The notes: generated from the sequence alone by a model not told the origin. A stretch of 64,000 nucleotides of DNA from Rikenellaceae bacterium (GCA_015059715.1 SUZV01000004.1:61142-125141); one strand, 5' to 3'; numbered from the stretch's first letter, positions 26,401-35,833 are shown. Made by a program: numbers and translations.

Positions 26401-27243
26401 ATGAGTGTCAAAAGAGTAGGAGATATCGGCATACTCGCCGTCGTTGCAACAGCAGCCATCACCCTCATCCTCGATGGGTGGGTAGGGGCGTTTCCCGTAG
26501 AGCTATTTCGCTTTCCGCTAAACATCCTCACCATGGCGTTGTGGCTTATGCTCCTTGTCTACCTATACCGCAATCACAAGAGCTCGTCGTTAGCTCGCGC
26601 GCTCCTTAGCCCCGAGGCCACATATCTAAGCCTCTTCATATTGGCCACCATAGGCATAGCCTTGGGCTTAGAGCTACGACCCTCGACAACGGCCTGGCCC
26701 GTAGTCGTTGGACTTCTCTTTATTCTCAGCCACACCACGCTTGTCATCATGCGCGGGTGGCGAGATAGTAGAGGCATACGCTGGCGATTCTCAATCACAC
26801 ACATAGGGTTGTGGTTAGCCCTAAGTGCAGGCTTCTGGGGGGCTCCCGACCGCGAGCAGCTGCGCATGGCCATAACCACAGAGCCCACAAACGAGGCATA
26901 CACGATGGAGGGAGCACTGAGGGTGCTACCATACGATGTCACACTTTTGGAGTCGCGCATAGAGCACTCGCCCCAGGGCACGCCCACACACTACGAGGCG
27001 ACGATAGCCTTAGAGGGTAAAACTGTAAGCCTAAGCGTCAACCACCCCTATAACCGCACAATGGCTCAGAAGATATACCTTGTAAACTTCGGCACTACGA
27101 CATCTGGAGAGCGTTATGCCGTCGTAGAGATTGTCGACGAGCCTTGGCAGTGGATAACAGCGTCGGGAGTGGTGATGCTCATCGTCGGTGCGGTACTACT
27201 CTTTGCTCGCGGGCCGCGCAAAAGGGGCGTACAACAAAAATAA
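26401..27243 (+). CDS. ResB-like cytochrome c biogenesis protein
   Basis: A 280-residue membrane protein with about four hydrophobic segments near residues 10-30, 40-60, 75-115 and 252-270, with one more possible at 130-145. The long periplasmic loop between the last two (~150-250) includes LPYDVTLLESRIEHSPQG and VSLSVNHPYNRTMAQKIYLVNFG, the ResB/CcsB-type pattern. In system II maturation ResB works with CcsA to deliver haem to apocytochromes outside the inner membrane. It is shorter than typical ResB. CcsA-like and cytochrome peroxidase genes follow in the same direction, giving strong contextual support. Confidence 0.82.
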   Translation: MSVKRVGDIGILAVVATAAITLILDGWVGAFPVELFRFPLNILTMALWLMLLVYLYRNHKSSSLARALLSPEATYLSLFILATIGIALGLELRPSTTAWPVVVGLLFILSHTTLVIMRGWRDSRGIRWRFSITHIGLWLALSAGFWGAPDREQLRMAITTEPTNEAYTMEGALRVLPYDVTLLESRIEHSPQGTPTHYEATIALEGKTVSLSVNHPYNRTMAQKIYLVNFGTTTSGERYAVVEIVDEPWQWITASGVVMLIVGAVLLFARGPRKRGVQQK

Positions 27244-27273
27244 CCAACCATTTGGATATAAATCACAAGATAT

Positions 27274-28065
27274 ATGATGGCAGGATGGAACATATTTCCT
27301 TGGATGGCGGCAGTGGTGGTACTACTCTCGGCCTCGGGAGCTATTATCGCGCTACTGCGTAAGGAGCGTAGCCTTATGGCCATACTGCTCGCCGCAATGG
27401 GCATAGCTACTATGGCAACGTTTATCACGATGCTATGGCTGAGCCTTGAGCGTCCTCCGCTACGCACTATGGGCGAGACACGCCTATGGTACTCCTTCTT
27501 CCTGCTCATTTCGGGCCTTATCACCTATATTCGTTGGCACTATCGCTGGGTTATGACCTTCTCGACTATGTTGGCAACGGTATTTATAATCATCAACCTT
27601 GCTAAGCCCGAGATACACGACCAGACGCTTATGCCAGCCCTGCAAAGCATCTGGTTTGTGCCCCACGTCTCTATATATATGTTCTCTTATGCCCTGCTTG
27701 GTTGCGCCACGCTGTTGGCCATTGCTACCCTTGTAAGGCCGAAGCTCGACGTAGACAACGCTATCGAGCGACTCCTCTACGGAGGTATAGCATTTTTGAC
27801 TATAGGCATGCTCACAGGTGCGCTCTGGGCCAAGGATGCATGGGGAGCCTATTGGAGCTGGGATGCTAAGGAGGCGTGGGCCGTAGCTACGTGGAGCCTC
27901 TACCTTATTGCACTACATATCGCCCCGAGCGTTATGGCACATAGGCGTAAACGACTCTTTTACGTCGTTATCATCGTTGGCTTTCTGGCGTTGCAGATGT
28001 GCTGGTATGGCGTAAACTACCTACCCTCGGCTGCCGAGAGCGTGCATACGTACAACAGAGATTAA
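27274..28065 (+). CDS. ccsA: CcsA/CcmC-like haem-handling protein for cytochrome c assembly
   Basis: A 263-residue polytopic protein with about eight transmembrane segments. The tryptophan-rich haem-presenting WWD motif is WGAYWSWDAKEAWAVATW (about residues 189-206). Candidate haem-ligand histidines flank it (WFVPHVSIYMF and YLIALHIAP). It would export and present haem with the upstream ResB-like protein (30-bp gap). The di-haem peroxidase gene follows 42 bp later. Confidence 0.88.
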   Translation: MMAGWNIFPWMAAVVVLLSASGAIIALLRKERSLMAILLAAMGIATMATFITMLWLSLERPPLRTMGETRLWYSFFLLISGLITYIRWHYRWVMTFSTMLATVFIIINLAKPEIHDQTLMPALQSIWFVPHVSIYMFSYALLGCATLLAIATLVRPKLDVDNAIERLLYGGIAFLTIGMLTGALWAKDAWGAYWSWDAKEAWAVATWSLYLIALHIAPSVMAHRRKRLFYVVIIVGFLALQMCWYGVNYLPSAAESVHTYNRD

Positions 28066-28107
28066 CAAATAGATACAGAGTAAATACTAACCAAAAAAAC
28101 TAAAGCT

Positions 28108-29592
28108 ATGAAAAAAGTTAAGATGTGTAGGATTCTACTAATCGCAGCGTTGCTGCTGGTTATTGTAGGCATCGTTATCTACCGCTTGATGCTTAGCACA
28201 CCAAGCGAGGAGCTTAGCCCCAAGGCTCGCGTGGCTGCTATCCTTGAGGAGGGAGGCTGTCTAAGCTGCCATACGGCCAGTGCCGAGCTACCCTTCTATG
28301 CCGATTTCCCCTTGGCAGGCGACCTTGTTAAGGCCGACATCGAGGATGGTTACCGCGCCTTCGACATCGCACCACTTATGGCGGCGTTGAACGACGACAC
28401 CCTTCCTAACCCTGTAGATGTCGCTAAGGTTGAGCGCGTAGCTCTGGATAAGAGCATGCCAGAGGCTAAGTACTACCTTATGCACTGGGGCAGCCAGATG
28501 ACCGATGCTAAGGCCGATATCATCGCTGCTTGGGCTCGCGACTACCGCATTGCGTACTATGATGATGGTCTTGTGGGCGAGCGTGCTGGCGAGCCTATCC
28601 GCCCTATCGTGCCTGCTACGGATATTGACGAGCGCAAGGCACGTCTCGGTTATGAGCTATACCACGATACACGTCTCTCGGTCGACAATACCATCTCGTG
28701 CGCCTCGTGTCATGGCTTGGAGACTGGCGGTGTTGATAACCACCAGTACTCTGACGGTGTCGAGGGCCGTATGGGTGGCGTAAATGCACCTACGGTATAT
28801 AACGCGGTATATAACTTTGTGCAGTTCTGGGATGGCCGTGCAAGGACGCTTGCCGAGCAGGCTGCAGGTCCTCCACTCAACCCTGTGGAGATGGCCTCTA
28901 CGTCGTTTGACGAGATTATAAGCAAGCTCTCAGCCGACGAGCACTACGTTGCGACCTTCGCATCGCTCTACCCCGAGGAGGGCATCACCGAGGCGAGCAT
29001 CACCAACGCTATCGAGGAGTTTGAGCGCACGCTCACCACGCCTAACTCACAGTTTGACAAGTGGCTTCGTGGTGACGACACCGCCCTTACGGCACAGGAG
29101 AAGCGTGGCTACGAGCTCTTCAAGGCTAATAGCTGTGCTACGTGCCACGTGGGCATCAACCTTGGTGGCGACACCTACGAGCTTATGGGTCTGCGCCGTC
29201 ACTACTTCGAGGAGCGTGGCACGGAGCTTACCGAGGAGGATAACGGCCGCTACAAGCAGACTAAGGATGAGCGTGACCGCCACCGCTTCAAGGTTCCTGG
29301 CCTGCGTAATATCGAACTTACGTGGCCCTACTACCACGATGGCACGCGCCTGACTATGGACGAGGCTGTTCGCGATATGGCACTCTACCAGTGCGATACG
29401 GAGCTTAGCGACGCTGAGGTTGCCGACATCGTAGCCTTCCTGCGCACGCTCACAGGCGAGTATCAGGGCAAGAAGCTTAGCAATGTCAACGAGTATGGTG
29501 TTGTCTTCCACCACGACGATGATGACCACCATCACCACCATCATCACGACCATGACCACGATGATGACCATCACCATCACGACCACGAGTAA
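28108..29592 (+). CDS. Multi-haem cytochrome c peroxidase with His/Asp-rich tail
   Basis: A 494-residue protein anchored or exported through an N-terminal hydrophobic segment (~7-29). Three CxxCH haem sites start at C51 (CLSCH), C198 (CASCH) and C343 (CATCH). Residues ~175-455 match the di-haem CcP/MauG family (KARLGYELYHDTRLSVDNTISCASCH, NAPTVYNAVYNFVQFWDGRARTLAEQA, KVPGLRNIELTWPYYHDG). An extra N-terminal mono-haem domain could be the electron entry. It would reduce H2O2 in the periplasm. Residues ~468-494 are almost only His and Asp, an unusual metal-binding tail. Last gene of the ResB-CcsA-CcP unit. Confidence 0.92.
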   Translation: MKKVKMCRILLIAALLLVIVGIVIYRLMLSTPSEELSPKARVAAILEEGGCLSCHTASAELPFYADFPLAGDLVKADIEDGYRAFDIAPLMAALNDDTLPNPVDVAKVERVALDKSMPEAKYYLMHWGSQMTDAKADIIAAWARDYRIAYYDDGLVGERAGEPIRPIVPATDIDERKARLGYELYHDTRLSVDNTISCASCHGLETGGVDNHQYSDGVEGRMGGVNAPTVYNAVYNFVQFWDGRARTLAEQAAGPPLNPVEMASTSFDEIISKLSADEHYVATFASLYPEEGITEASITNAIEEFERTLTTPNSQFDKWLRGDDTALTAQEKRGYELFKANSCATCHVGINLGGDTYELMGLRRHYFEERGTELTEEDNGRYKQTKDERDRHRFKVPGLRNIELTWPYYHDGTRLTMDEAVRDMALYQCDTELSDAEVADIVAFLRTLTGEYQGKKLSNVNEYGVVFHHDDDDHHHHHHHDHDHDDDHHHHDHE

Positions 29593-29607
29593 CCCTCGGC
29601 TATACTA

Positions 29608-29656
29608 ATAGAGAATCCGTTGCAGCTCGAAACTGCAACGGATTCTCTATTTGCGC
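29608..29656. terminator. Long perfect-stem terminator, probably bidirectional
   Basis: An 18-bp perfect inverted repeat (29608-29625 and 29633-29650; arms begin ATAGAGAATCCG and end CGGATTCTCTAT) with a seven-base loop, TTTG downstream and A/T-rich flanks. It sits between convergent genes and can serve both. Confidence 0.85.
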
Positions 29657-29697
29657 ATAAAGCCTATTAACCTATTTTAATCCGTTTAGCCAGCCAC

Positions 29698-30231
29698 CTA
29701 ACTCTTCGAGCCTAAGACACCCTTAAGGCTCTTAGCCCAGATGCCCTGAGCGCGCATAACCTGCTCGACGATATCGCGGACAGCACCGTGCCCACCATCA
29801 TACTCCGAGACATAGCGCGAGGCCTCGACGACCTCCATCGCCGCATCCGAGGGGCAGACGGGGATGCCCACGCAGCGCATACACTCCAAATCGGGGATGT
29901 CGTCGCCCATATATATTACCTCCTCGGCATCGAGCTCGTTATCGGCGATAAACTCCTTAAGTGCCGCCACCTTATCCATACAGTCGAGGTACATAGTCGT
30001 AACACCCAACATCCTCAGGCGATTTTCGAGCATACGCCCCCTGCCGCCCGAGATAATACATATCTTAATACCCTCGCGCAGGGCCGAGGCCATAGCGTAG
30101 CCATCCTTAGCATTGTAGCGGCGAATAAAGTCGCCATCGGGTGTAGGGATAATACCCCCATCGGTCATAACACCATCGACATCCAAAACTATAGCCTTAA
30201 CACGTGCTATATCTTCTTTGAAGTTTCCCAT
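29698..30231 (-). CDS. kdsC: KDO-8-phosphate phosphatase (HAD family)
   Basis: Hydrolyses 3-deoxy-D-manno-octulosonate 8-phosphate to KDO for lipopolysaccharide core. 177 residues. HAD motif I is VLDVDGVMTDGG (about 15-26), motif II ICIISGGRG, the Lys of motif III lies in DKVAALKEF, and motif IV is GDDIPDLECM. Compact tetrameric C0-type HADs of this length are typical KdsC. Its start overlaps the end of the YihY-DUF2520 fusion gene by 25 bp; last gene of a six-gene minus operon. Confidence 0.9.
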   Translation of the reverse strand: MGNFKEDIARVKAIVLDVDGVMTDGGIIPTPDGDFIRRYNAKDGYAMASALREGIKICIISGGRGRMLENRLRMLGVTTMYLDCMDKVAALKEFIADNELDAEEVIYMGDDIPDLECMRCVGIPVCPSDAAMEVVEASRYVSEYDGGHGAVRDIVEQVMRAQGIWAKSLKGVLGSKS

Positions 30232-31904
30232 ATACTCTCTGTTATATATTTGTATATTCTCTGTTTTAGCTCATCGTCGGCAAGCATCTCTTGATGTGCC
30301 TTGGTCACTACATAATCGCCCCTGACGGCAGGTCCTGTCTGCACAACATCGGGGTCATCGACAGCCGTAGCCTTAGCTGCCGTCTCCTCAATAAGAGGCT
30401 TCAAAATATCAAACGTGAGTCCCTCGCGCTCGACTATATCTGCACCCAAGCCATATAGGTGGTTTGGGAAGTTGTTGACAAAGACCCCAGCAAGGTGTAT
30501 AACCCTGCGGCGGCGCGAGTCGGCATACTCGACGCGCGACGATATCCTACGAGCAAGGGCCATCAACCTCTCTCGCGTAGCCTCGCTATCGGCCTCAACG
30601 AAGATGGGCACATCGTCGAGCGCGACGATACGCCCCTTGCTAAAGCTCTGCAACGGATAGAAGATTCCCCGACCTCCGCGATGCGACTTTAGGGCATCGA
30701 GCGGGACGCTACCTGCCGTATGCACTACGATAGCATCACTATGCAGCCTCAACGATTCGGCCACCGAGGCTACGGCGCGGTCACTGACGGCGATAATATA
30801 TATGTCGGCCTCGGCGAGGTGCTCAGGGTCAGCCACCCAGCTACATCCCCCCAGCTGCGCCACCTCCATGCCTCGCTCTCTGTTACGCGAGAAGAGCTGT
30901 ACGAGGCTAATGCCCGAGATGCGCCCCATGGAGCGTGCGAAGGCCTCGGCAACATTTCCCGAGCCAATGATAACGACCCTAACGCTCTTACCATCCTCCT
31001 CGTCGCCCTTAATACGCCATCTATCTATGCGCTCGTAGCGGTGGCTATGCTGCATGACGGCACAGAGCTCGCACCCCACAAGAATTATGTTCCACGACAC
31101 CTGCAACCAGACGATAAAGAGCGGTATAGCCGCCAAGCTACCGTAGATAACGTTATACGAGGTCATAAGCTGCTGGAAGTAGACATATCCCCACATCCAC
31201 AGCGAGAGTGTTACGCCCGAGAAGATGCCAGCATAGAGGGCATTGCGCCACCCTACACGTGTGTATGGCAGATACTTATATACCAACATCATAGCTATCG
31301 ATGCGAGCACCAACGACACTGCATTGCCAGCCACACCACTAAAGCCGTCGCCCAAGCCCGCCATTGCGAGCAGGTCGTAGGCAAACGACATAGCGGCGAG
31401 CAGCATCGTGGGGACAAAGAGAGCTATGATGATATAGGCCGTATAGCGATGCAGAAAGCCACGCGACTCGGCGACATCCCACACGCGGTTAAAAGATGTC
31501 TCGGTAGTGCGGAACAGCGTAAATATTGCAAACATAAGCGTAGCAATACCCACAATTGCGAGGAAGCCTGGGGCTACATTCGCCACCGCGCCACGCGCCA
31601 TCTCAAGGAGGTTGTCCAAGACGATATACCACTCCTTGGGTGCTGCATCGTATATGAGCGTAACACCCCTTTCGAGGATGCCAAGCTGGCCTAAAACGAT
31701 AAGCACCAACGCCAAGATAGGCACTAAGGCAAAGAGCGTATATAGCGTCAGTGCAGCACTGTCGACCATGGTGCGGTGAACGTTGACACCGCGCAACGTG
31801 TAGTATAGCAGCCTATAGCCTCGGCGCAGTGGACTACCCTCGGCAATGTCGACACGCAGTAGGCTATGGTGTATCAAGTGTTCAATACGTCGAAATATCT
31901 TCAT
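30207..31904 (-). CDS. YihY/BrkB-type membrane protein fused to DUF2520 Rossmann protein
   Basis: 565 residues in one uninterrupted frame. Residues ~1-290 form a YihY/BrkB (once called RNase BN) integral-membrane domain with about six transmembrane segments (SAALTLYTLFALVPILALVLIVLG, NVIYGSLAAIPLFIVWLQVSWNIILVG). After a linker (~292-308), residues ~309-565 are a Rossmann-fold DUF2520/F420-reductase-like protein: VRVVIIGSGNVAEAFARS, YIIAVSDRAVASVAESL, VVHTAGSVPLDAL, FYPLQSFS and HLAGVFVNNFPNHLY. These are normally separate genes. No internal ATG marks a separate start. Function of either half is poorly known. It precedes and overlaps kdsC. Confidence 0.88.
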   Translation of the reverse strand: MKIFRRIEHLIHHSLLRVDIAEGSPLRRGYRLLYYTLRGVNVHRTMVDSAALTLYTLFALVPILALVLIVLGQLGILERGVTLIYDAAPKEWYIVLDNLLEMARGAVANVAPGFLAIVGIATLMFAIFTLFRTTETSFNRVWDVAESRGFLHRYTAYIIIALFVPTMLLAAMSFAYDLLAMAGLGDGFSGVAGNAVSLVLASIAMMLVYKYLPYTRVGWRNALYAGIFSGVTLSLWMWGYVYFQQLMTSYNVIYGSLAAIPLFIVWLQVSWNIILVGCELCAVMQHSHRYERIDRWRIKGDEEDGKSVRVVIIGSGNVAEAFARSMGRISGISLVQLFSRNRERGMEVAQLGGCSWVADPEHLAEADIYIIAVSDRAVASVAESLRLHSDAIVVHTAGSVPLDALKSHRGGRGIFYPLQSFSKGRIVALDDVPIFVEADSEATRERLMALARRISSRVEYADSRRRRVIHLAGVFVNNFPNHLYGLGADIVEREGLTFDILKPLIEETAAKATAVDDPDVVQTGPAVRGDYVVTKAHQEMLADDELKQRIYKYITESIWETSKKI

Positions 31905-31916
31905 AAAAACCTCTCT

Positions 31917-33080
31917 TTATAGGTATGCATCCAGCTCTATGACCCAGTTTTCGCGCTCGATAGTTGTGATAGCTATGCGCCTATCGGCCCCAGCATGTAC
32001 ACCTATAGCCTTGCGCACAGCATCCACCGAGAGCTGAGTGTCGCGCTTGAGGATATCGACCCCTAAACCCTTAAGCGCGCGCTTAAGCTCCTTGGGGCGA
32101 TAACGCTCGATACTGACTATGGGTAGCACCCTCGCAGGGATATCCTCCGGGGGCGCATCTACGGCAAAGCCATAGCCATTGTTGCTCCATATCGAGGCAT
32201 ACGAGCCAAGGGCGGCAACCACAAGACGCGACTTCTGAAGCGCAACATCGGGAATAAGCAGGTATCGCCAACCCTCGGGCGTAAAACGTTGCATAGCCGT
32301 AGGCCTACTCATCGCCTCGGGTGCGTAGTGCCACTCTCCCTGGCCTACGATGGCGACACGTACCACGCTATGCTCACAGCCTGTATACAGATTTAACTCC
32401 TTGCACTCGCCAGCCATCGACACCACCTCGACCTCGGCATGCGGAAATAGCCTTAGGGCCTCCTCTACGTCGAAGAGTGGCGAGAGCTTGAGTGCCACGC
32501 GCGAGGCTATAGCCTTCAAACGCGGCATCATAGCCATAACATTCGGAGAGCAATCCTCCATGCGCACCAGTTTTCTGCCCTCCTCCGAGCGACGGTCAGG
32601 ATCGAGGAATACCCAGTCGAAGTGCTCCGCAACTCTATCTATATACTCCTCGGCTGAGGCCGACACCACCTCTACATTCTCGATGCCGAGGAGCGTAAGG
32701 TTATAGCGCACCACCTCGGCCAGCACCTCGTCACGCTCGACAGCAACAACACGCCGAAAGCGTCGCGAGGCCGCCATAGCATCTATACCAAGGCCACAAC
32801 ATAGGTCTAGAAGGCTCTCGCCACTGAGCTGCTTACGCTCGGCACTATCCTCGCTTGACGACTGCTCGAAGGCGCGCGGCGGAATTATGCAGCGCGCCTC
32901 GTAGAGGTGTGGCAGCTTACGCCGCGCACGCTGTAGGTACTTAACCTGCGTGGCGACGAGCTGTGCATGGGGAATATGCCTATCCAAGGCTATGGCATTA
33001 GGGTCGCGCTCGATATTTTCATCGATAGCTCGGCGCAGGGCTTCACTACGAAGCAGCACCACATCCTCCTTAGTCATCAT
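31917..33080 (-). CDS. Class I methyltransferase with THUMP-like domain
   Basis: A 387-residue protein. Residues ~80-220 hold the SAM-binding core: LLDLCCGLGIDAMAAS (motif I), VVAVERDEVLAEVVRYNL, and FDWVFLDPDRR followed by a Pro-Asn-type stretch. The C-terminal ~120 residues (YRPKELKRALKGLGVDILKRDTQLSVDAVRKAIG) resemble the THUMP_like domain of this Bacteroidetes family. Probably an RNA methyltransferase, but the target is unknown. Operon member: 23 bp after the MBL gene, 12 bp before the YihY fusion. Confidence 0.83.
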   Translation of the reverse strand: MMTKEDVVLLRSEALRRAIDENIERDPNAIALDRHIPHAQLVATQVKYLQRARRKLPHLYEARCIIPPRAFEQSSSEDSAERKQLSGESLLDLCCGLGIDAMAASRRFRRVVAVERDEVLAEVVRYNLTLLGIENVEVVSASAEEYIDRVAEHFDWVFLDPDRRSEEGRKLVRMEDCSPNVMAMMPRLKAIASRVALKLSPLFDVEEALRLFPHAEVEVVSMAGECKELNLYTGCEHSVVRVAIVGQGEWHYAPEAMSRPTAMQRFTPEGWRYLLIPDVALQKSRLVVAALGSYASIWSNNGYGFAVDAPPEDIPARVLPIVSIERYRPKELKRALKGLGVDILKRDTQLSVDAVRKAIGVHAGADRRIAITTIERENWVIELDAYL

Positions 33081-33103
33081 ACCGCGTTAACTCTTAGCCT
33101 ACG

Positions 33104-33823
33104 CTATGCCAATGGGCGGATGCGCACCTCGGTAACACCCTCAAGCATCTTGGCCAACGCCTCCACATCGGTAGGCACCTCTACCTGACCATAGTGGTAG
33201 GGGTAGTATATCTTTGGTTGCAGGCTCTTTACCGCCGCTGTTGCCTGCTCTACAGTCATTGTGTATGGCTGGTTTACGCAGATAAAGGCTATGTCTATAT
33301 CTTTGAGTGCCGCCTGCTCGGCCGTAGGCTCTGTATCGCCCGATATATATATGCGCACCGCCTCCCCCAGCGTCACCACATAGCCACAATCCTCGCGCTC
33401 CTTGGGGTGGAACTGAAGTTGATGCTCCGAGGTATTATAAGCGGCCACAGCCTCGACACGTATATCGCTATACGGCTCGGCCACAGCACCTGGGAGCATG
33501 GTGTAGCAGTCGCCCGCGAAGCCCTCAGCCGAGCTCTTATCGAGGAGGATGTGGGTATGGGGCTGCTGAAGATGCTCTATAGCGGCCATATCGAAGTGGT
33601 CGTAGTGCGAGTGCGTCACAAGGATAACATCGGCCTTAGGCAGCTTGTCATACTCGGCATTCCCCATAACGGGGTCGACATATATCCTACGTCCCTCGTA
33701 CTCGATAGCTATCGAGGCGTGGGCATAGAAGCTGAGCTTAAGGCTCTTACCGTTGATATTTAGCTCGTCAGTAGGATAGGCTGGCGCGTCATTACCACCA
33801 AAAATTCTCTTAAATAGTAACAT
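33104..33823 (-). CDS. Metallo-beta-lactamase-fold hydrolase (UlaG-like)
   Basis: A 239-residue MBL-fold protein. The metal-binding motif is VTHSHYDHFDM (HxHxDH). Further ligand candidates are D in ISGDTEP and H in YYPYHYGQ. This architecture matches the UlaG-like L-ascorbate-lactonase relatives, a broad group of small hydrolases whose substrates vary. No signal peptide. It sits between an exported alpha/beta hydrolase and a methyltransferase in the operon. Confidence 0.85.
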   Translation of the reverse strand: MLLFKRIFGGNDAPAYPTDELNINGKSLKLSFYAHASIAIEYEGRRIYVDPVMGNAEYDKLPKADVILVTHSHYDHFDMAAIEHLQQPHTHILLDKSSAEGFAGDCYTMLPGAVAEPYSDIRVEAVAAYNTSEHQLQFHPKEREDCGYVVTLGEAVRIYISGDTEPTAEQAALKDIDIAFICVNQPYTMTVEQATAAVKSLQPKIYYPYHYGQVEVPTDVEALAKMLEGVTEVRIRPLA

Positions 33824-33834
33824 ATGCTTAAAAA

Positions 33835-34818
33835 TTATATATTTGTTATAAACTCCGCTATTATCTTAACAAGGCCCTCGGTGAGGGGTAGCTGTGGGTT
33901 TGTATATACGCTCACGAGCTGGTCTATACGCTCTGCGTTCTCGGCATCCTTAAGCACGTGGCTCATCCTCTCGAAGGTGTGGTGGTGGCCATTGCGCGCA
34001 ACGGCAATTAGCGACTCGCCATCATCTACAGCGACCTGTATATCGCGCCCACCAGAGATTATCAGCGTAGGCTGCTCACAGCGTGCCATAGCCTCGCGAG
34101 GGTCATACTGCATAGAGTTGTGCAGGAATGGTTGGACAACGGGGTGGAACAGAGATATCAGCTCGCGCGGTATATCCTCCTCGGCGACGCTCTTGCCAGC
34201 CTTTATATCGCGCAATATGCGCTCCGACTGCACCATAAGTCCCATATACGTCGGCATCAGTTGCGACGAGAGCTGCCGCAGCAGAATCTTATCTATCGGG
34301 TAGCCCGCAGCACATAGCAGCACCAATGCATCGACCTCGACAAGGTCCCTTGCCGCCACCTCCAAGGCTATAGCTCCGCCCTCGCTATGTCCAGCGATAA
34401 TTACGCGACTGTAGCCACACTCGCGTAGCCACCTGACACACTGCGCAGCATCCTCCACATAGTCGTCAAAGAGCAGATTGGGGATATCCTCCTTTGCGAT
34501 ATGGCTACCACCAATACCTCGCTTGTCGTATCGCAGGACGGCCACACCACGCTCTACCAGAGCATCGGAGAGCATCTTGTAGCTGTAGGTGACAATGTTT
34601 AGTGACGAGTTACCATTTCTATCCGTAGGTCCCGAGCCTGCCACTATGAGCACCGCCGTATCGCTTGCCAACGTCGGCTCGGCCAGCGTTGCAGCTATCT
34701 TACCCCAGCTGCACTCTATCGCCACCTCGCGCTCGGCAGCGTAGCACAACGCAGGGAGCATAACGAGCATACACACGAGTGCCATGCATCCCCTTTTAAT
34801 GCTATTATAGACTCTCAT
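33835..34818 (-). CDS. Exported alpha/beta hydrolase (S33-type)
   Basis: 327 residues with a signal peptide (ALVCMLVMLPALCYA, ending near residue 28). The oxyanion/start region VLIVAGSGPTDRNGN is followed by VLRYDKRGIGGS, the nucleophile elbow IIAGHSEGGAIALE, the acid in LIISGGRDIQV and the catalytic His near FERMSHVLKDA. It resembles serine-aminopeptidase/lysophospholipase-like hydrolases. Periplasmic, substrate unknown. 30 bp downstream of xerD. Confidence 0.83.
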   Translation of the reverse strand: MRVYNSIKRGCMALVCMLVMLPALCYAAEREVAIECSWGKIAATLAEPTLASDTAVLIVAGSGPTDRNGNSSLNIVTYSYKMLSDALVERGVAVLRYDKRGIGGSHIAKEDIPNLLFDDYVEDAAQCVRWLRECGYSRVIIAGHSEGGAIALEVAARDLVEVDALVLLCAAGYPIDKILLRQLSSQLMPTYMGLMVQSERILRDIKAGKSVAEEDIPRELISLFHPVVQPFLHNSMQYDPREAMARCEQPTLIISGGRDIQVAVDDGESLIAVARNGHHHTFERMSHVLKDAENAERIDQLVSVYTNPQLPLTEGLVKIIAEFITNI

Positions 34819-34848
34819 AACGCAACAAGTTTAACTTTTTGCTTCATC

Positions 34849-35784
34849 TTAGGTTAAATCAATCTCTGCAAAGGCATCCTCGACGACGCTGCGCAGATGC
34901 CTACGGTCAAGGTGCGTATATACCTCTGTCGTAGATATGCTCTCGTGGCCCAGCAGCTCCTGTACTTGGCGGATGTTGGCCCCCGCCTCAACGAGGTGTG
35001 TAGCATAGGAGTGTCGCAGCGTGTGGGGGCTTATCTGCTTATCTATGCCTGCCACGTAGGCCGCCTGCTTGATGATGTTGAATACCATTACTCGCGTGAG
35101 GGGCTTACCACGATTATTTAGGAACAGTGTCGTCTCCGAGGGTGACTTGGCGCGTCGCAGCTCCATATATAGCTGTATCTTATCTCGCGCCACCGCGCCT
35201 ATGGGCACTATACGCTGCTTGTCGCCCTTGCCGACGATGCGGATGTATCCCTCCCCGAAGAAGAGGTCGCCAATCCTCAGCGACACAAGCTCCGTCACGC
35301 GCAACCCCGTAGAGTATAACACCTCGACGATGGCACTATCGCGACACCCCTTTACCGTAGTCATATCGAAGGTTGCGAGCATAGCATCTATCTCGTCGAC
35401 GCTAAGCACATCGGGCAGCAGACGCTCGGCCTTGGGAGCGTCGACACTCTCGGTGGGCAGCTGCTCAATCTTCTCCGTAAGGAGGAGGAAGTTGTAGAAG
35501 CTCTTTATGCCGCTGAGCCTACGCGCCTGTGAGGCACGGCTCAGGCTGGGACGCTGCGACTCGTCTCGCTGGCCGCGCTCGAAGAGCCACCCCATAAAAC
35601 GCTCTATCATCACGGCGTTGACCTCCTCGTAGCTCACCCCGTAGTTACGCAATATGTAGTGCATAAACTCCTCGAAGTCACGCATATAGGCAACCACAGT
35701 ATTTTCCGACAGTCGCTTTTCGGTCTTTATATAGCGACTATACTCTCTCTTTATCCTCTCCCACCTCTTGGCTTTATCCGACAT
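34849..35784 (-). CDS. xerD: Tyrosine site-specific recombinase XerD
   Basis: 311 residues from the preferred ATG at 35784 (MSDKAKRW); an upstream in-frame ATG at 35817 would add 11 residues. The N-terminal SAM-like core-binding domain (~10-105) is followed by the catalytic domain with Arg in STGLRVTEL, Lys in VGKGDKQR, HTLRHSYATH, the second His in LLGHESISTTEVYTH and the nucleophile Tyr in that motif. Size and C-terminus match chromosomal dimer-resolution recombinases, not an integrase of a mobile element. First gene of the six-gene minus operon. XerC versus XerD is not certain. Confidence 0.9.
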   Translation of the reverse strand: MSDKAKRWERIKREYSRYIKTEKRLSENTVVAYMRDFEEFMHYILRNYGVSYEEVNAVMIERFMGWLFERGQRDESQRPSLSRASQARRLSGIKSFYNFLLLTEKIEQLPTESVDAPKAERLLPDVLSVDEIDAMLATFDMTTVKGCRDSAIVEVLYSTGLRVTELVSLRIGDLFFGEGYIRIVGKGDKQRIVPIGAVARDKIQLYMELRRAKSPSETTLFLNNRGKPLTRVMVFNIIKQAAYVAGIDKQISPHTLRHSYATHLVEAGANIRQVQELLGHESISTTEVYTHLDRRHLRSVVEDAFAEIDLT

Positions 35785-35833
35785 ATTTCTCCACAAATCG
35801 TCTCGCGAGCGATGCAATATCGCTCCTTTTTAT

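Noticed and set aside
29509..29590. His-rich tail of the peroxidase as a cloning His-tag artefact
   Set aside because: His is mixed with many Asp residues in an irregular order with both codon types, and the tail continues smoothly from the native protein.
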